Assembly: GCA_900239685.1 (NCBI GenBank)
Contig: OENT01000505.1
Coordinates: 1 to 64,000 of the forward strand
DNA length: 64,000 nt
Direction: 5' to 3'
Origin: Rotaria macrura
Lineage: Eukaryota > Rotifera > Eurotatoria > Philodinida > Philodinidae
Position numbers and translations under genes: made by a program. Below are positions 24,141 through 36,839 of this stretch, one piece after another. The first letter of the stretch is position 1, and each line of letters begins with the position of its first letter. Under the pieces are notes generated by a model that worked only from the letters and a program-made list of their open reading frames with translations, was not told where the DNA came from and did not search any database.

Positions 24141-24686
24141 GTGAAAACTTCGGACATATGTCCGAGAGTTATGTGTACTTCTGAAAGTGAATGAGACAAA
24201 TCAGTCATTCTAGAATGTGTGCACGGAAGACGTATCCTGGTAAACCTTTTTGGGAAACTCCAAAACTAGTGGTCATCTCAGACATATCTAGGCAATTTTG
24301 TTTCTGAATGCAGTTTTTGTGCTTACTCAGGCGATGTTTTGTTGGAAAGCTGCGATTTGGTTCAAAACTAATATCAGATTCGGAATCAGCGTTAAAAACT
24401 GAGTCACTTTACATAAGTTGTGGATAATTCTGAGAAAACAGTTTTTTTTGAAAAAATCCCTGTACCCCACCTCAGGGATTGCTTGGTGAAAAATGACAAT
24501 TTTTTCGATAACTCAGCCATTTCTTGCCGGATCCTTCTCATCTTCGAACTCGACCGAGATATTCATCAGACAATTCTGTGCACAAAATTTCAGCTCAATC
24601 AAATGTATTTGTAAAGAGTTATCGTGTTAACGGCCGGACACACTGACCGATTCTAGAGTGTACTCACTTTTTGAGTACACAAAAAG
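24141..24686 (+). mobile_element. Dispersed 0.55-kb repeat family, copy B
   Basis: Plus-oriented copy, very similar to copies A and C over the full length, from GTGAAAACTTCGGACATATG to TTTTTGAGTACACAAAAA. The terminal hairpin is TCGGACATATGTCCGA. In the frame partly open in copies A and C, this copy has a stop created by GTGTTAACGG near 24624, arguing against a conserved protein. It sits about 90 bp upstream of the start codon of the LRR gene, in its promoter region. Confidence 0.85.
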
Positions 24687-25159
24687 CTTGTTAGCGAAGC
24701 TGCGTTGAAGTTAAAATGTGGAACTTACATATCTATAATTTCATAATGCTAATAGAAAATTGAGAAAATGTTATATCACGAATTTTTAACCTCGTCCCTC
24801 TCTCTCTCTCTGATGGGCATCTTTAACCAGAGAGTGGAGAGCATAAAAAATCTCACTATTTTCTTCGAAAACATAGGTGTGAGTTGCACAAAAACGAACT
24901 TTTCAGTATTATAGCAAATAGAAGAATATACGTTAAATATGTTACAGTTGATTGCCGACTCTTAATTGATTGATAGGAGTAGTGTTTTTGATAAAAAAAA
25001 TTTCTTGTAACAAAGTCAACGCTGACAACTATCTTTGTTTGATGTCAAGCGTCTTATTTCATCACTATCACATATAAAATAAAACAAAAGTGTAGTAAGA
25101 AAATAGACATATATTTTATTTTATTTGAAAACCTATTATTTACATATACCATATAAATA
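24687..25159. other. Intergenic, no gene seen
   Basis: AT-rich. A short imperfect palindrome of CTCTCTCTCTCTGATGG...CCAGAGAGTGGAGAG type lies at 24797-24842. Confidence 0.4.
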
Positions 25160-25543
25160 TACAGTGAGTCACAAAATATTCTAATCAGATTTCTTATGAA
25201 TCTTTTTCGCTTTATTTTAGACGGTAGAAATAATTCAAATATTGATTCTGATAGAGAAAGCTGGAGAAAAACTCGAATTAGATTTTCATAGATGAGGCTT
25301 CCGGAAAATAGAAAATTCTAGTTTTTCAGCACCTAGAACCTGGTTACATTATTTAAATTGCACTGCGTACAATTGTAGACGAACAAAATGAGATATTTTC
25401 CAGTTCTCTACGATGCGTATTTCCTGAGATAAATTCATTCCACTGAAACCTCTAAACATCAGAATCAATATTTGAATTATTTCTAGTATTTAAGATAACG
25501 AAAAAAAACATTGTGGTTGATCAATTTCGTGCATCAAGAGTTA
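25160..25543. mobile_element. MITE with about 95-bp terminal inverted repeats
   Basis: The inner part of the arms is an exact inverted match of 28 bp (TAGAAATAATTCAAATATTG... at 25226 and its complement at about 25464-25491). Similarity continues outwards, weaker, to TACAGTGAGTCACAAAATAT at 25160 and to the complement ending near 25543. There is no coding capacity. TA at the left edge would fit a Tc1/mariner-type target; the right boundary is approximate. Confidence 0.55.
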
Positions 25544-25636
25544 GGTATTAATACAATGAGTTTGAAAAAGTTTGTTCGAACCAACAACTAATACCATTAC
25601 GTATATATAAGATTACTCAGTTCTCGACGAGGTACA

Positions 25637-25901
25637 ATGACACAAAAATCATCTTCTCATTCAATACATTTGAATGAACGATTATTTTCTATCATTCGTA
25701 AAGTTTATGTATTTCAATTCGAAAACTTTTTCTTCAAAATTCAAAGTACATTTCATGTTGCAACTCATATTTGAAGATATTCCTATAGAAATTAAGAAAC
25801 ATTATTTTTCTTGTCATTTAAATGCTAATTACAATTCGACGACAATAGAGAAAAAAAATATTGAAAATAAAACCTGTTCGAATAGTGACGAACATTGCTG
25901 A
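25637..25901 (+). CDS. Possible small two-exon gene, unknown function
   Basis: ATG at 25637 opens MTQKSSSHSIHLNERLFSII. A GTAAAG donor at about 25698 and an AG at about 25745 would join it to the frame that ends at the TGA at 25901 (..FEDIPIEIKKHYFSCHL..). Codon composition of the second part looks coding. The acceptor lacks a strong pyrimidine tract and no family is recognised, so this may be a remnant or chance. The alternative is the unspliced frame from 25674. Confidence 0.25.
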
Positions 25902-28900
25902 CAAAATATTCATATTATTCTTCTGGTCATGAATTTCGAAGATGAATGTTATAGAAAAGTCTATTCAACGAATGAAATATGTTTCTTTTTTCTTGTTTCA
26001 AAAGTTTAGTTATTTTTGATTTTTTACCACACTTTGTTCTATCTATGATACTTATTCACAATCGATACGTTAATGGTTTTCAAGAGATGATATTCATAAC
26101 ATCAAATAGAAAATGTAAACAGAAATAACAGATTTTTCTTTTTCGTTAGATGTCAGAGAGTAGTTCTATCCTTTAATCAATGGTACGGAAAAGAGAGAAG
26201 AACTAAATCATCAATTGTAAATTAATTTTTCTAGATATATAATTTCAAATAATTCAATGAGAAAAAAAAACAAAACTAATTTTGAAATATTTACTTGCAT
26301 TGTTTTCCTTTTCCATTGATACTCACTTGATGTTTTCTCCATTAACTATTGAGAAAAGAAACTAAATGATCTTGAATGAAAAAAAAGTACAATGTTGTTT
26401 TTGTTGATTCAATTATATCGATGGAGAGTACATGGAAACCAAATGACAAAAGGAGTCATGGTAGCAAAAACATTTCTATGTTCTTCTATCAACTTCTTTC
26501 ATTTCTTATTTCAATCAGTACCTTTTCTTTTTTTTTGTCAATTACACTCGCATTGAATCGAAGATGACTGCTTTCTTATTGTCGTCGTGAGAAACTATAT
26601 TGCTCATTCGTAACATCCTATTAAGTCAATAGTCAATACTATTGAATTTTTGCCAGTATCTCAATCATAAATTACATTGTTTTTCTTTCAAAATTTCTTT
26701 GTTCTCTTGTTCATGAATAACACAACACGATGATCTAATTTTGTTCATATTGTTTTATAGAAAAATTCCCGGGTAAATATGATAAAGATTAATATTCTTC
26801 TAATTGTTATTATTAGAATAAAATATATTCAAATAGGAAAATGAAATAATTTAGCAAAAAATAAACGATTGTAAACACTTTCGACATATGAGACAATTGT
26901 TATTTCATTCTTGTTCGTATATACATATGTGTACGAAAATTTAGCAATGATTTCATTTCGTATAACTTCAGTTGATACGAAGAATTCGTTATTAACGTCG
27001 GTTTTTTCTCCATCATATATTCATTGTTGTTAACGCGAATTTGAAATTTTCTGAATATTATATTTGATGAACAAAAAAAAAATGTTCTATGTTAAAAGTA
27101 GTGTTCAAGGTTTATTTGAGTTCGTCATAATAAGTTTTTTTCAAGTATGCACTAAACTTGACGTTCTATGAATAAAATTTTTTATTATTCTTGACATGTA
27201 CTGATGAATGTGACAAAATATTATTAATATACTTCAGAATTTCTATCAATCATGTTGTAAGATATCTACAATTTGTTTTTTTTATATGATTGTATAATGT
27301 GTGCGTTGATTCATTGTTTAACTTTTCTAAAAAAAACTTTCAATTGCATTTTTGTTTTGTTCGTTTCTTGTAATTATTATACTGGATGATTTATAATTGA
27401 ATAAATAAGTGTTCAAATAGTTCTATGATTGTGTATTTTCTTCTTTTTATTTCCTAGATATTAATCAATACATTCAAAGAAAAGATTTACAGTAACATTA
27501 AAATGACCTTGATCACTGACAGGTACACATGTTCACTTCTTGCACTTGACAATGAAACGTTGTATGTTTATTTAATCGAATGCTTACATCGCTTTTCATG
27601 TTATTTATCTTTTGTTAGAGCTATTTATTAGATTAGAAACATTCTCATATTCTATTTGTTATTCCATAGAAATGAATATTATTTTGATGTTCAATACGTA
27701 GATATAGTTCATGGTTATTTTTCTATCAGTAAAAATATAACTATTACTTTGAACTGCAGTAAATTCGAGACAAAAAAAGAAACAATCAGAGAAATATTTT
27801 TTTATGCTTGAATAAGACATTACTTCCAATCGAAAAAACATCAAGCTTTACTGTTCATGTTGTTTCAATTGGAAAAGAATTTGCTTTTTAATCAACTATC
27901 GATGATCGATGATGGAAAGAAAATCAGAACATTTTTTACTATGTGTCAACATATTTCTAATGAAGAAGATTGAATAATCACTTGAGTCTTTCTCTTCATC
28001 CATCAACAGCTGTATTTACAAATTTCCGATATAGGATTATACGTTCTAAGAGAAACGGAAACTGTCAGCTATCATTTTCTTATGTCATCGTTCGTAGACA
28101 AAAGAGAATGATTTGAAACTATTATGACATTTGTTTGTTGAACAATGACCCACTATGGAATATCCGTATATATTGTTTCAATGCAATGATCAATTATAGT
28201 CTGATATTAAAAAATGAACTTTATCTTTTCACGTTAATTTTTGAATATAATGAATGACAGACTAATTAGTATCCATCTTTTATTTAGATTGAACTCAATG
28301 CGAAAAACAACACGACGTATTTGATGCATGAAATTTTAATTTAAGTGTCGGTTTTTTGTTATTAATTTAAATTTTTATTAATTAACAAATCAAATGAAAA
28401 TGATCACGTAGAAGAAAAAACAAACCTTGCATGATTTTTCAATGTAAAAATATGTCACATCCTCATTTGTCTATGGACATCTATTCAAAGTTGACGAAGT
28501 AGATACTTCTGGAAAAGTCTATAATTTTCTATTCATACTGTTAGAAACAACTTCTAACATCAAACGAACTATTTTAGACTGTTCTTTGTCAATAAGTGCT
28601 TTAAGTTAACTAATCCAACAGTCCTATGATGAAAGCAACATACACTGTTTTAGTGTAAAGAAGGAAAAAAAGAAAACATATCATTGGCTAAAAATTACTG
28701 CTTGAAGATCTATAATTATAGTCGGTCTGTTACAACTTCGTACGATTTATAATGATGACGTATTTCGACAGATTGAAACTAATCGTAACTGACAGTCAGA
28801 ATCTTGCGTAGTTGAAAAGTTGAAATAAAAATTGATTTATGCGCAATTAGTAAAATCAAACGCTTATGGTGTTGTTGTTTCGTCGAACGTCAACGTTATA

Positions 28901-30274
28901 GGCACTGAAGAAAATAGAGTGCACTGTCAATATTAGCTCTTGGCTCGCTTGAATGAAACTGATTCATTTTGAAGAAATAATCTACAGTTAAACATGGATA
29001 GAGGGTATTTTTAGTTTCTTTTCTTTTTCTTTTTTTGCAAACACACATAGAAAGCAGATTTTACAGAATACACACCTCGATACGTATCTCTATTCGAAAA
29101 CGAATAATAGATAAAAATAGAAAGATTTCGTGATATACAATACACACCATATTAATCAAGTTTTCCATAAACATTTGATTTCTTTGTCTTACCGAAATAC
29201 CTCGATGATTTCCCTGGTGAATTTTTACAGAAATGGAACGATCTAAATCTACTAAATATGTTGTTTTTTTTAATTAAGTCATTACTTTCTCATTCAGCAT
29301 AGGTTTCGAGAGTCTACTCTAAATACATATAGGGTGCATATCCAAATATTCTATTAATCTATGAATGAAAGCTTATGTACGATTTCAATTACTTCATTTC
29401 GTACATATCGAGGTAAGAACTGTAAATCAACATACATGCAAAAATTTCAAAGTAATCGTCTCGAACAAATCTTTAAAATAATTCTTTTTGAATTGAATCA
29501 AGTTAGTAGTCATGTACGAAAAATTCAATCTTAACTTTTGAATAGGTAACGTTTCTTTTTTCTTTTTCGTAACTATTCAATTATGTCAGATGACCAAAAC
29601 TATTATATCACTATAATATTTTTGTATTGGTTAAAATAATATATATATATTTCAAGGTGATGAATCAACGTAACTCTTGCTTCTAAACTGCAGAGAAACA
29701 AAAACATCAACATGAAGAAAATTTCTCTTCATCAACTGATGTGCTGTTAAACATCTAGAAAAATACACGTGATAATTTATTTATGAATCATATGTATATA
29801 TATCCATACATGTTGATCGATTCTTCGAATACGAAACATGATTTGAATATTAATTTACAGAATATACTCGAAATGTTTCTCAATAAGAATGAAAACAAAC
29901 TAATGTATGCACCGGAAAAAAATATATATATATTCATTTGCTTGCTCTTGTCATACGATGTTGATTGCATGTAGAATTAAATTAATAAATAAAAATTCGT
30001 CGATCATATGACCTGTCGATTTTCGTTGTTTATAAATAGATATTTATTTCTCTCGTTTTCATCCTACTTTCTTTTTCCCGACCAGCGTTGTCGATAGTTG
30101 TGAACTTGTATATAGTATATAGTGTTGTGTGTTTGCAACGACAACCACGCGAACGAATCATATTATTCGATCTGTTTCATCGAAATAAGAAGGAGTAGAC
30201 GAAAAGAAAAGAAAAGAAAACCATAAACACGTAACTATCAGAACATAATTGAAAATCATTGATTCCTATTTATC
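25902..30274. other. Long intergenic stretch, no gene seen
   Basis: 4.4 kb, very AT-rich, with homopolymer runs and short frames only (about 60 codons). TATAAATAG at 30031-30039, roughly 240 nt before the next start codon, could be a promoter element. Four tandem AGAAA-type units lie at about 30203-30222. Confidence 0.45.
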
Positions 30275-30985
30275 ATGCACGATCAATGGTATTTTACGGT
30301 ATGATTCATTGAACTTCTGTTTTTAAATTCTTTTAATCGTGCATTGTGTCATACAGAGTGAAAAAATACCCGAAGGTTTCTATTTAATTGAAGCTCTACA
30401 TTCAGGTAAATTTATTACATTTACACCCGAACGTTCAACACTCGTACAACAAGATCGAAATGTTGCAGTGAGTTTTGAATGTATTTTGTTCTATATTATA
30501 TTCAATCAAATCCAATAGAATGAATTTGAATCACAAGTATTTGAAATTCAACATATTGGTTATCGTGATTATGTCATTCGACATCGTATGACTGGTCTTG
30601 TACTTACTGTTCATAAGTGATCATTGAATGAAGATTTTACTTTTCGATAATGTTTTAGGCTCGTTTTTTTCTTTTCATTAGTGGTTCACCATCACCTTGT
30701 GCTCCGATCGTTCTTTGTCGTTACATGGGACCTCGTACACCATATCAGATGGTTAATTTTGAACGACCGAACGATCAATCCAATGATATATTAATATTTA
30801 CAAAACATACACGAATGGTCATTGATATCGATGGTGGAAGTCAAAGTTCAAATGCTCGTCTTCTTCAATTTCCACAGAAGAAAAATAATTTCAATCAAAA
30901 TAATCAACGATTTCGTCTACATCCAATCGTTGATGATCATATACAACGAACGGCTAGATCTATTCCAGTCGAGTATTTTCGTTGA
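30275..30985 (+). CDS. Small beta-trefoil (ricin-B-like lectin fold) protein
   Basis: join(30275..30298, 30357..30467, 30519..30616, 30682..30985); 178 residues, with introns of 58, 51 and 65 nt and clean GT-AG ends. The first exon codes only MHDQWYFT. The body shows repeats of trefoil type: EGFYLIEALHSGKFITF, DYVIRHRMTGLVLTVH, ILIFTKHTRMVIDIDGGS and a closing NQRFRLHPI in place of the usual QxW. This arrangement (strand, turn, G-K or T-G, strand) suits a single-domain beta-trefoil lectin without a signal peptide, so a cytosolic or nuclear carbohydrate- or ligand-binding role is inferred. It has no enzymatic domain. The alternative is another beta-trefoil family such as fascin-like. It lies tail to tail with the gene at 31206-31952, about 220 bp apart. 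Confidence 0.6.
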
Positions 30986-31205
30986 ATTATACTAAAAACA
31001 AAAATTGGGCAGGATAATTTATTTCGTGCTTGCTTTCCGTTTTTGAATATATGTCAGATGATGATTATTTTTAACTTTCTGGTGATTTATCTATTTTAAT
31101 TTATATAAAAAAAAGAAAAAGAAAAAAGAAAACTAATCTTTCAGTCCCTTTTTTGTACAGAAAAAACAAAAAAAAGTCAAAATTGTTTTCCTATGTTTGT
31201 ATTGA

Positions 31206-31952
31206 TTAAGGTTTTTTAACAATGAACACATCATTAGATTTAATGTTCTGTGCTGGTTGTTTGCCAATACCTGGTATAAATTCTGATGAATATTTAAATG
31301 GTAAGGTACCTTTGGGTTGTTGTTTTGGATTCATATTTGTTGATGGTTTATTATTAACATTAACACGTCGAATTGTTTCATCACTTGTTGTTGATGATGA
31401 AGACGATGATGATGATGATGAATTTGATCGTTGTTTTTTCGATGAATTTGATTTTTTATCATCATTAATTGATGATGTATCTTGATTCTGTTGTTGTTGT
31501 TGTTGTTGTTGTCGTTGTTTCGATGGTTTTCGAGTTTGATGATCAAACAAACGACTCCAACTTAAATGACGCATATAAGAATCAAATGACGAAGAATTAT
31601 AGATATTTGGATGAGGCTGTTGACGATTTGATTTCTTCGATTTTCTATTATGATTATTATATGAAACTATTGGATAATTATAATTTTGTTGAGGTGCAAG
31701 TGCACGCATCTGAGGATTATTTGTAAATTGTGATGGATTGTAATAGGATGGTTGTTGAGGAAAATGTTTTGGATCATTTCCATTTATGCCAGCGTTCACC
31801 ATTAATTGTGGTAATAATTGTGGAAGTTGTTGAAATGGCATCGACATATAAACACAATTTGCAGGCACTGCTCCACTTGCCATTATTGCTTGTACAGCTT
31901 GTGACATGGCCGCTTGCATATAAGGTGACGATGTTGGAAATGGATAATTCAT
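31206..31952 (-). CDS. Q/N/S-rich low-complexity protein, unknown function
   Basis: A single coding exon of 248 residues. The N-terminal half is Pro/Gln/Asn/Met/Tyr-rich (QQLPQLLPQLMVNAG). The middle has an uninterrupted Q8 run followed by a Lys/Ser stretch and a Ser10 run, and the C-terminal part ends with LPFKYSSEFIPGIGKQPAQN. No domain is recognised; the composition resembles intrinsically disordered RNA-binding or regulatory proteins, which is only an analogy. The start codon follows an AAATTTTAG acceptor-like sequence by about 10 nt, suggesting an intron in the 5' untranslated region. The trinucleotide runs also open long shadow frames on the other strand. Confidence 0.65.
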   Translation of the reverse strand: MNYPFPTSSPYMQAAMSQAVQAIMASGAVPANCVYMSMPFQQLPQLLPQLMVNAGINGNDPKHFPQQPSYYNPSQFTNNPQMRALAPQQNYNYPIVSYNNHNRKSKKSNRQQPHPNIYNSSSFDSYMRHLSWSRLFDHQTRKPSKQRQQQQQQQQNQDTSSINDDKKSNSSKKQRSNSSSSSSSSSSTTSDETIRRVNVNNKPSTNMNPKQQPKGTLPFKYSSEFIPGIGKQPAQNIKSNDVFIVKKP

Positions 31953-33394
31953 AGTTTCAAACTAAAATTTTATAAAACTATAGTTAATTTACTGTATTCG
32001 AACTTCTACTAAACATTGAATAGAAATGATCATTCGACATAGAAGAAAAAGTAACATACACTTTCTATTCTCGTCACATCACTACGATGAAACTCGAGAT
32101 ATAATCTCTTACCCTTAAGTTAGAAAAAAGTAATGAATAAATTTCCTTGAAAATGAAAAGAGCTGTGATGATTTCACAATCACCAATCTAAAAGAATGAT
32201 TTGAAAATTATTTTTCTCGACATACGAAATCGTAAAATGAACATAGTTTGCCATTATTAAAATGACGATGAAGAAGAAGAAAGAAAAAAAACGTTCTCGC
32301 ATCCCTATCTCATTATTCAAGGCGATCGAAAATCACATTTTGTCAATTAAAACTCTTAGAGGTCTTCTCTCTTTTCAAATAACCGTACGTCATGCATCAG
32401 TAAGTTCGCTCAATCACCAGCATATATTACCTTGATCTTTCTTTTTTTCTGCATTAACACATGTTAAAAGTTTGCATGTCAATAACCTTCTTATTCAATT
32501 TTCTTGGTCTATCATCCTTGTGACAATTATTATCTATATGAACGTGTCAAATTTAAAAAGAAAACTGCATCGAACTTCAATGATAAAACGTTCATGTAAC
32601 TTTTAAGCGTGATAAAAACGAAGAAGTTTTCTTGGCCATCAATGCTTATATCAATTAAATTTATACTACTACGTCCTCCACAAAATTCGTACTGCGTGCG
32701 TTCGTTCGCTTTTGAGATCGAGATACTTGATAAGTTGTCGATAATTGAACAAAATAGGCTTGTCGGCGACATCTGTTCATGTCGTTTCGTGGATTAGTGT
32801 GACAACTAATAAAGATTCTTTTATTTTCTCAATATATACTTGTCCTTGCTTTCTTCTTCGTCTTCCGTCTTGTGCTTCTATTCTTTTTCGAGAGTTTCCA
32901 TAAGAGAAGATGACACAAAGAGAAAGAGAGAGAGAGAGAGGGAGAAGAAAAAAATTATAGACTTGTAGTACGTGCTATGTTTTTATTTGCATAAAGTTCA
33001 TTGTGTCGTTTACACTTATTCTGTTCTTGAAAATCAATAAAAAGAAAATTCTTGACAATTTTTTTTTATCAACAAATCATATAGTCGTTCATTGTCAAGT
33101 TATGTTCTGTTCTTCTACATTCGTCTAATATAGACATCGATGCATATTGTGACATTTGCCGTATTGATTTACTTCTCATTGTTCTAGATTATTTATTTAC
33201 GATTGCTTTCTATCATGCAAACATGCAACACGACACAATATGGATTGAGATGAATCGTTATTTTTAATATAAAATAACATTCATATGAATACCAATGATT
33301 TGAAAACGAAGACATCCAATAATCAAAATTACGAATGGCATACTAGTCTTTTCTTTATGAATTCAGATAGATATATAGTATATACTGAATAAAA
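31953..33394. other. Divergent intergenic region between Q-rich gene and synapsin
   Basis: 1.4 kb that should hold promoters for both strands. It includes a GAGA repeat (32920-32943). Frames at 32530-32797 on both strands overlap and show no family features. Confidence 0.45.
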
Positions 33395-36300
33395 ATGATG
33401 GGCTACATAAAACGACGATTCTCTATGGGAGATCTTCCCATTGAAACGACTGATACTCTATTGACAAGATCAACATTACTCAATTCTCGTATGAATATTC
33501 CATCTCGTCAATCAATGCAAGAATCAAGATTAATATCGTATACAGATGCATCGAATCGTTCCATCGACAATATTTTATATCCTAATGGATTTTTGAATAT
33601 TAAAAAAGATTTTGTCAATCAACAAACAGGCATTGAACTCATATTATCGCAATCTAAATTGAAAGGACAATCAAAAATATTACTCGTCATTGACGATGAC
33701 AAAATTGACTGGTAAATTTAAATATATATATATTTCTTTTTCTTTTTTATCATGATTCAAATTATCGTAGGAGTCAATATTTTAAAAATAAAAAACTCTT
33801 CGCTGATTTCGATATTCATGTTGAACAGGTTCTTATTTATATTTAAATGTCGTTCGTATAGCAGCAACACACACACAATGTTTCATAACCATTTGACTTC
33901 GTATTGAAAAATTTTTCGAGACATTTTCTTTTTTTTTTTAGGCACAATTCAAAAACATAAAACTATCAGCTTATTCTCAGGGTGGCATTTTAATTAATAT
34001 AAATACAGATCGTAATGGAAAACGTTTTGTTCGGTATGATAAAAGAAAAAATAGTTTTTATTCATTGTTGTACGAAAAATATTTAACTTAAATTTTATAT
34101 TTCAAGATCATTTTGTCCTGATTTCGTACTTGTTCGACAGTATGTTACCGATGCTGATACCGATTGGATAAATACCATACTTGGTATGCAATATGGTGCT
34201 GTACCAAGTGTCAATTCAATGAGAGCTTTGTATAATTTTCGAGATAAACCATGGATTGTATGTTGAACTGTTTGTAGGTTTTGTTCTTTGAAAATATATA
34301 TCTTTAAATCTAGTTTGCTGAACTTCTCAAAATACAACAACGGTTAGGTGCTGAAAAATTTCCATTGATAAATCAAGTTTATTATCCGAATCATCGAAAA
34401 ATGGTGAATATTATTTTTTTTTTTGTTTCATTTTTCAAGTCGTTTGTTTTTTGTTTTAGTTTAATTCACCACGATTTCCATCTATTATTAAAATTGGTCA
34501 AGCTCATCAAGGTCTAGGAAAAGTAAATTGAAAAGAAAAAAGAAAATTCTATCTATAGAAATCTTTCTTTTTAATTAGATTAAAATTGACAATGTACATG
34601 ATTATCATGATTTGCAAAGTATTATTTCAATGAGTCAATGCTACTCGACTATTGAACCATATATTCAAGGACAATTTGATGTTTGCATACAAAAAATTGG
34701 AAATAATTACAAAGCCTTTAGGTAAACTTAAAATTATAAGATAGTTTTATCACTGTTATAAAATTCACAATAGAAGAAGTAATCATAAAGATAAAGAAAC
34801 GAATAAGAATGATTACGGTAGACATCTAAGATATTGCCCTACAAAACATGTTATTACATCATTAATACGTCTTATTATTGAGTTGAGTACATCGATACGA
34901 TGCAAGACATGTGCATGAAAAAATGTCGACTTGTTTATGATCATAAATTCTCGTGTTGACATTAATCCTGTCGCTTTTACAATAAGGAACTAACGATAGG
35001 ATTCAGAAAATTTATCATAGATGTATATACAAATCGTGACACATGTCAATTCTATGTATTGTAAATTGACAATATATAACAAGAGTATTTACTGAAATAT
35101 CGATGATGAAAAGAAAATGTTTTCAGTTCGACTATCTCGTATATTCTAAATTAACATCGTCTAATCATATGGTTCTAATAACTTTAGCCATTGTTTTTTT
35201 GCCTCGAGTCATATTTCAACGAACAGAATTTACTCGAGGGAAAACGTTTTATTAGTAAGACAAGTGATAGATAGAAAATTTGTTTCTCGCACATCGTCTT
35301 AAATGGTTTTATTCTATCCATTTAAGACGATGACTAGGAAAGTAGTCGACATACATACATTAAAATATAATGTGTGTGTATATACTCTATTTCAAGGAAC
35401 ATGTCATGAGAACGGAAGTAAAAGAATTATATTGTCAATGTGAAAACAAAAATTCAAGTATTTTCTTCGATCGAGAAAATGTAATGATATCGAATGGATT
35501 CTGAGCGTCTATATTCGAATTGATAATTTGACTTCTACATCGATTGTTTTATGACCTCGGGATAAAACAATGAAATCTAATTTTCATGGCATTAGTAGAA
35601 TATATTTAATTATGTTTCAAGTACGCGTCAGTACATTCTCAATACTAACGAGAAGAAATTTGACAATAGGAACTTGTTCTATTTTGTCGAACACTCTCCT
35701 ATTGACAGTAAATCAATAATTAATATGATTTCATCTCATCTAGACGAATCTACAATATTAGTCATCACCAGCAATAAAACTACTACTTTAGAGAATTGTT
35801 TTCATCGATGTGTTTTTTTCTTTCACACCATTGAAAAAAAATAGAAATTAGTTTCGTTGATGTTAACGTTAAGTGTGAAATTTTATCATTCATAATCAAT
35901 GAGCAAGCAATGTATGTCAATCATTGACATTGATATTAATAAGAAAAAAAAAGTATATTCATTAAAATAAATGAAGTCAGATTTACATTTACGATGACAT
36001 GGAAAAGAAGAACTTTTGTTCAGAGATGTTTCTCAAATGATTTTGTTCATGTCGGTCAAAACGGATAGAGATAGATTGAATATCTTTATATTTAATTTTA
36101 TTCGATTTATTTTTTCAGTCGTAAATCATTAATTGGTAATTGGAAAGCAAACATCGGCTCATCCATAGTGACACAAATCGAAATGACTGACAGGTTTTCA
36201 TGGTCATTTTCATGTACATAATTAGTATTTTAATTTCTTGTGTTTTTTTCTTCTATCCTTGAAGATATCGTTTATGGATTGATGAAGCAAGTCAATTATT

Positions 36301-36839
36301 TGGTGGACTTGACATATGTGCTGTTCAAGTAATTAAATCAACAAATGACAAAGAATATATTATTGAAATAAATGATTGTACGATGGAATTATCAAATGAA
36401 ACTGAAGATGACGATTGTCGATCTATTGCTGAACTTATTGTACATAAAATGCAAATTTATTGTCGACCTGATCAAGATCTATCAATTTTAACGTAGATAT
36501 TTTTCTTTATTCATCAAATGTATATATTTTATTTGAAATAGACGTATACCAAGTTTTGATGAACTACCAAAACTTTCACAAAATAATAACATTGAGAATG
36601 ATCAAAACGGAAGTATTCGACAAATATCGACTACTCCTGATGTAAGAGTTAAAAGAAATTATTTGACGTATTGTACATCATGTCTCTTTCGGAATTTTGT
36701 TTTTCATAGATTGACGATACGCTTGCTAATTTAAAAAAAACATTTTCGAGAATTATCGGCGATTTGTACGTTGAAACTAGATTATTCTTTCTATTCAAAA
36801 ATTTGAAATAAATATGTTCCGTTTTTTAGAATCTCGTAA
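33395..36839 (+). CDS. Syn: Synapsin
   Basis: join(33395..33711, 33771..33828, 33942..34033, 34107..34257, 34314..34403, 34460..34522, 34579..34721, 36119..36193, 36265..36492, 36542..36641, 36710..36765, 36830..36839); about 460 residues. The N terminus has KRRFSMGDL (residues 6-14), equal to the domain A kinase site RRxS. Domain C, the ATP-grasp-like core, runs from about residue 92 (SKILLVIDDD) and includes MQYGAVPSVNSMRALYNF, DKPWIFAELL, QKIGNNYKAF, LIGNWKANIGSS and LFGGLDICAVQVI. The C terminus TLANLKKTFSRIIGDL resembles the conserved domain E tail. Synapsins coat synaptic vesicles and control their reserve pool. The protein is shorter than vertebrate forms because the proline-rich linker is small. 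The last junction is a choice: splicing GTACGT (36766) to TTTTTTAG (36829) ends in ..GDLIS; reading through ends in ..GDLYVETRLFFLFKNLK. Introns are mostly 51-113 nt, one of 1397 nt. Confidence 0.95.
34722..36118 (+). other. 1397-nt intron of synapsin
   Basis: GTAAAC donor, TTTTTTCAG acceptor. It contains a perfect 15-bp hairpin at 35292-35332 (CATCGTCTTAAATGG / CCATTTAAGACGATG, 11-nt loop). No transposon ends or coding frame were found. Confidence 0.6.

Noticed and set aside
31222..31954. Plus-strand frames of Val, Asp or Leu runs opposite the Q-rich gene
   Set aside because: Antisense shadows of the trinucleotide-repeat coding region.
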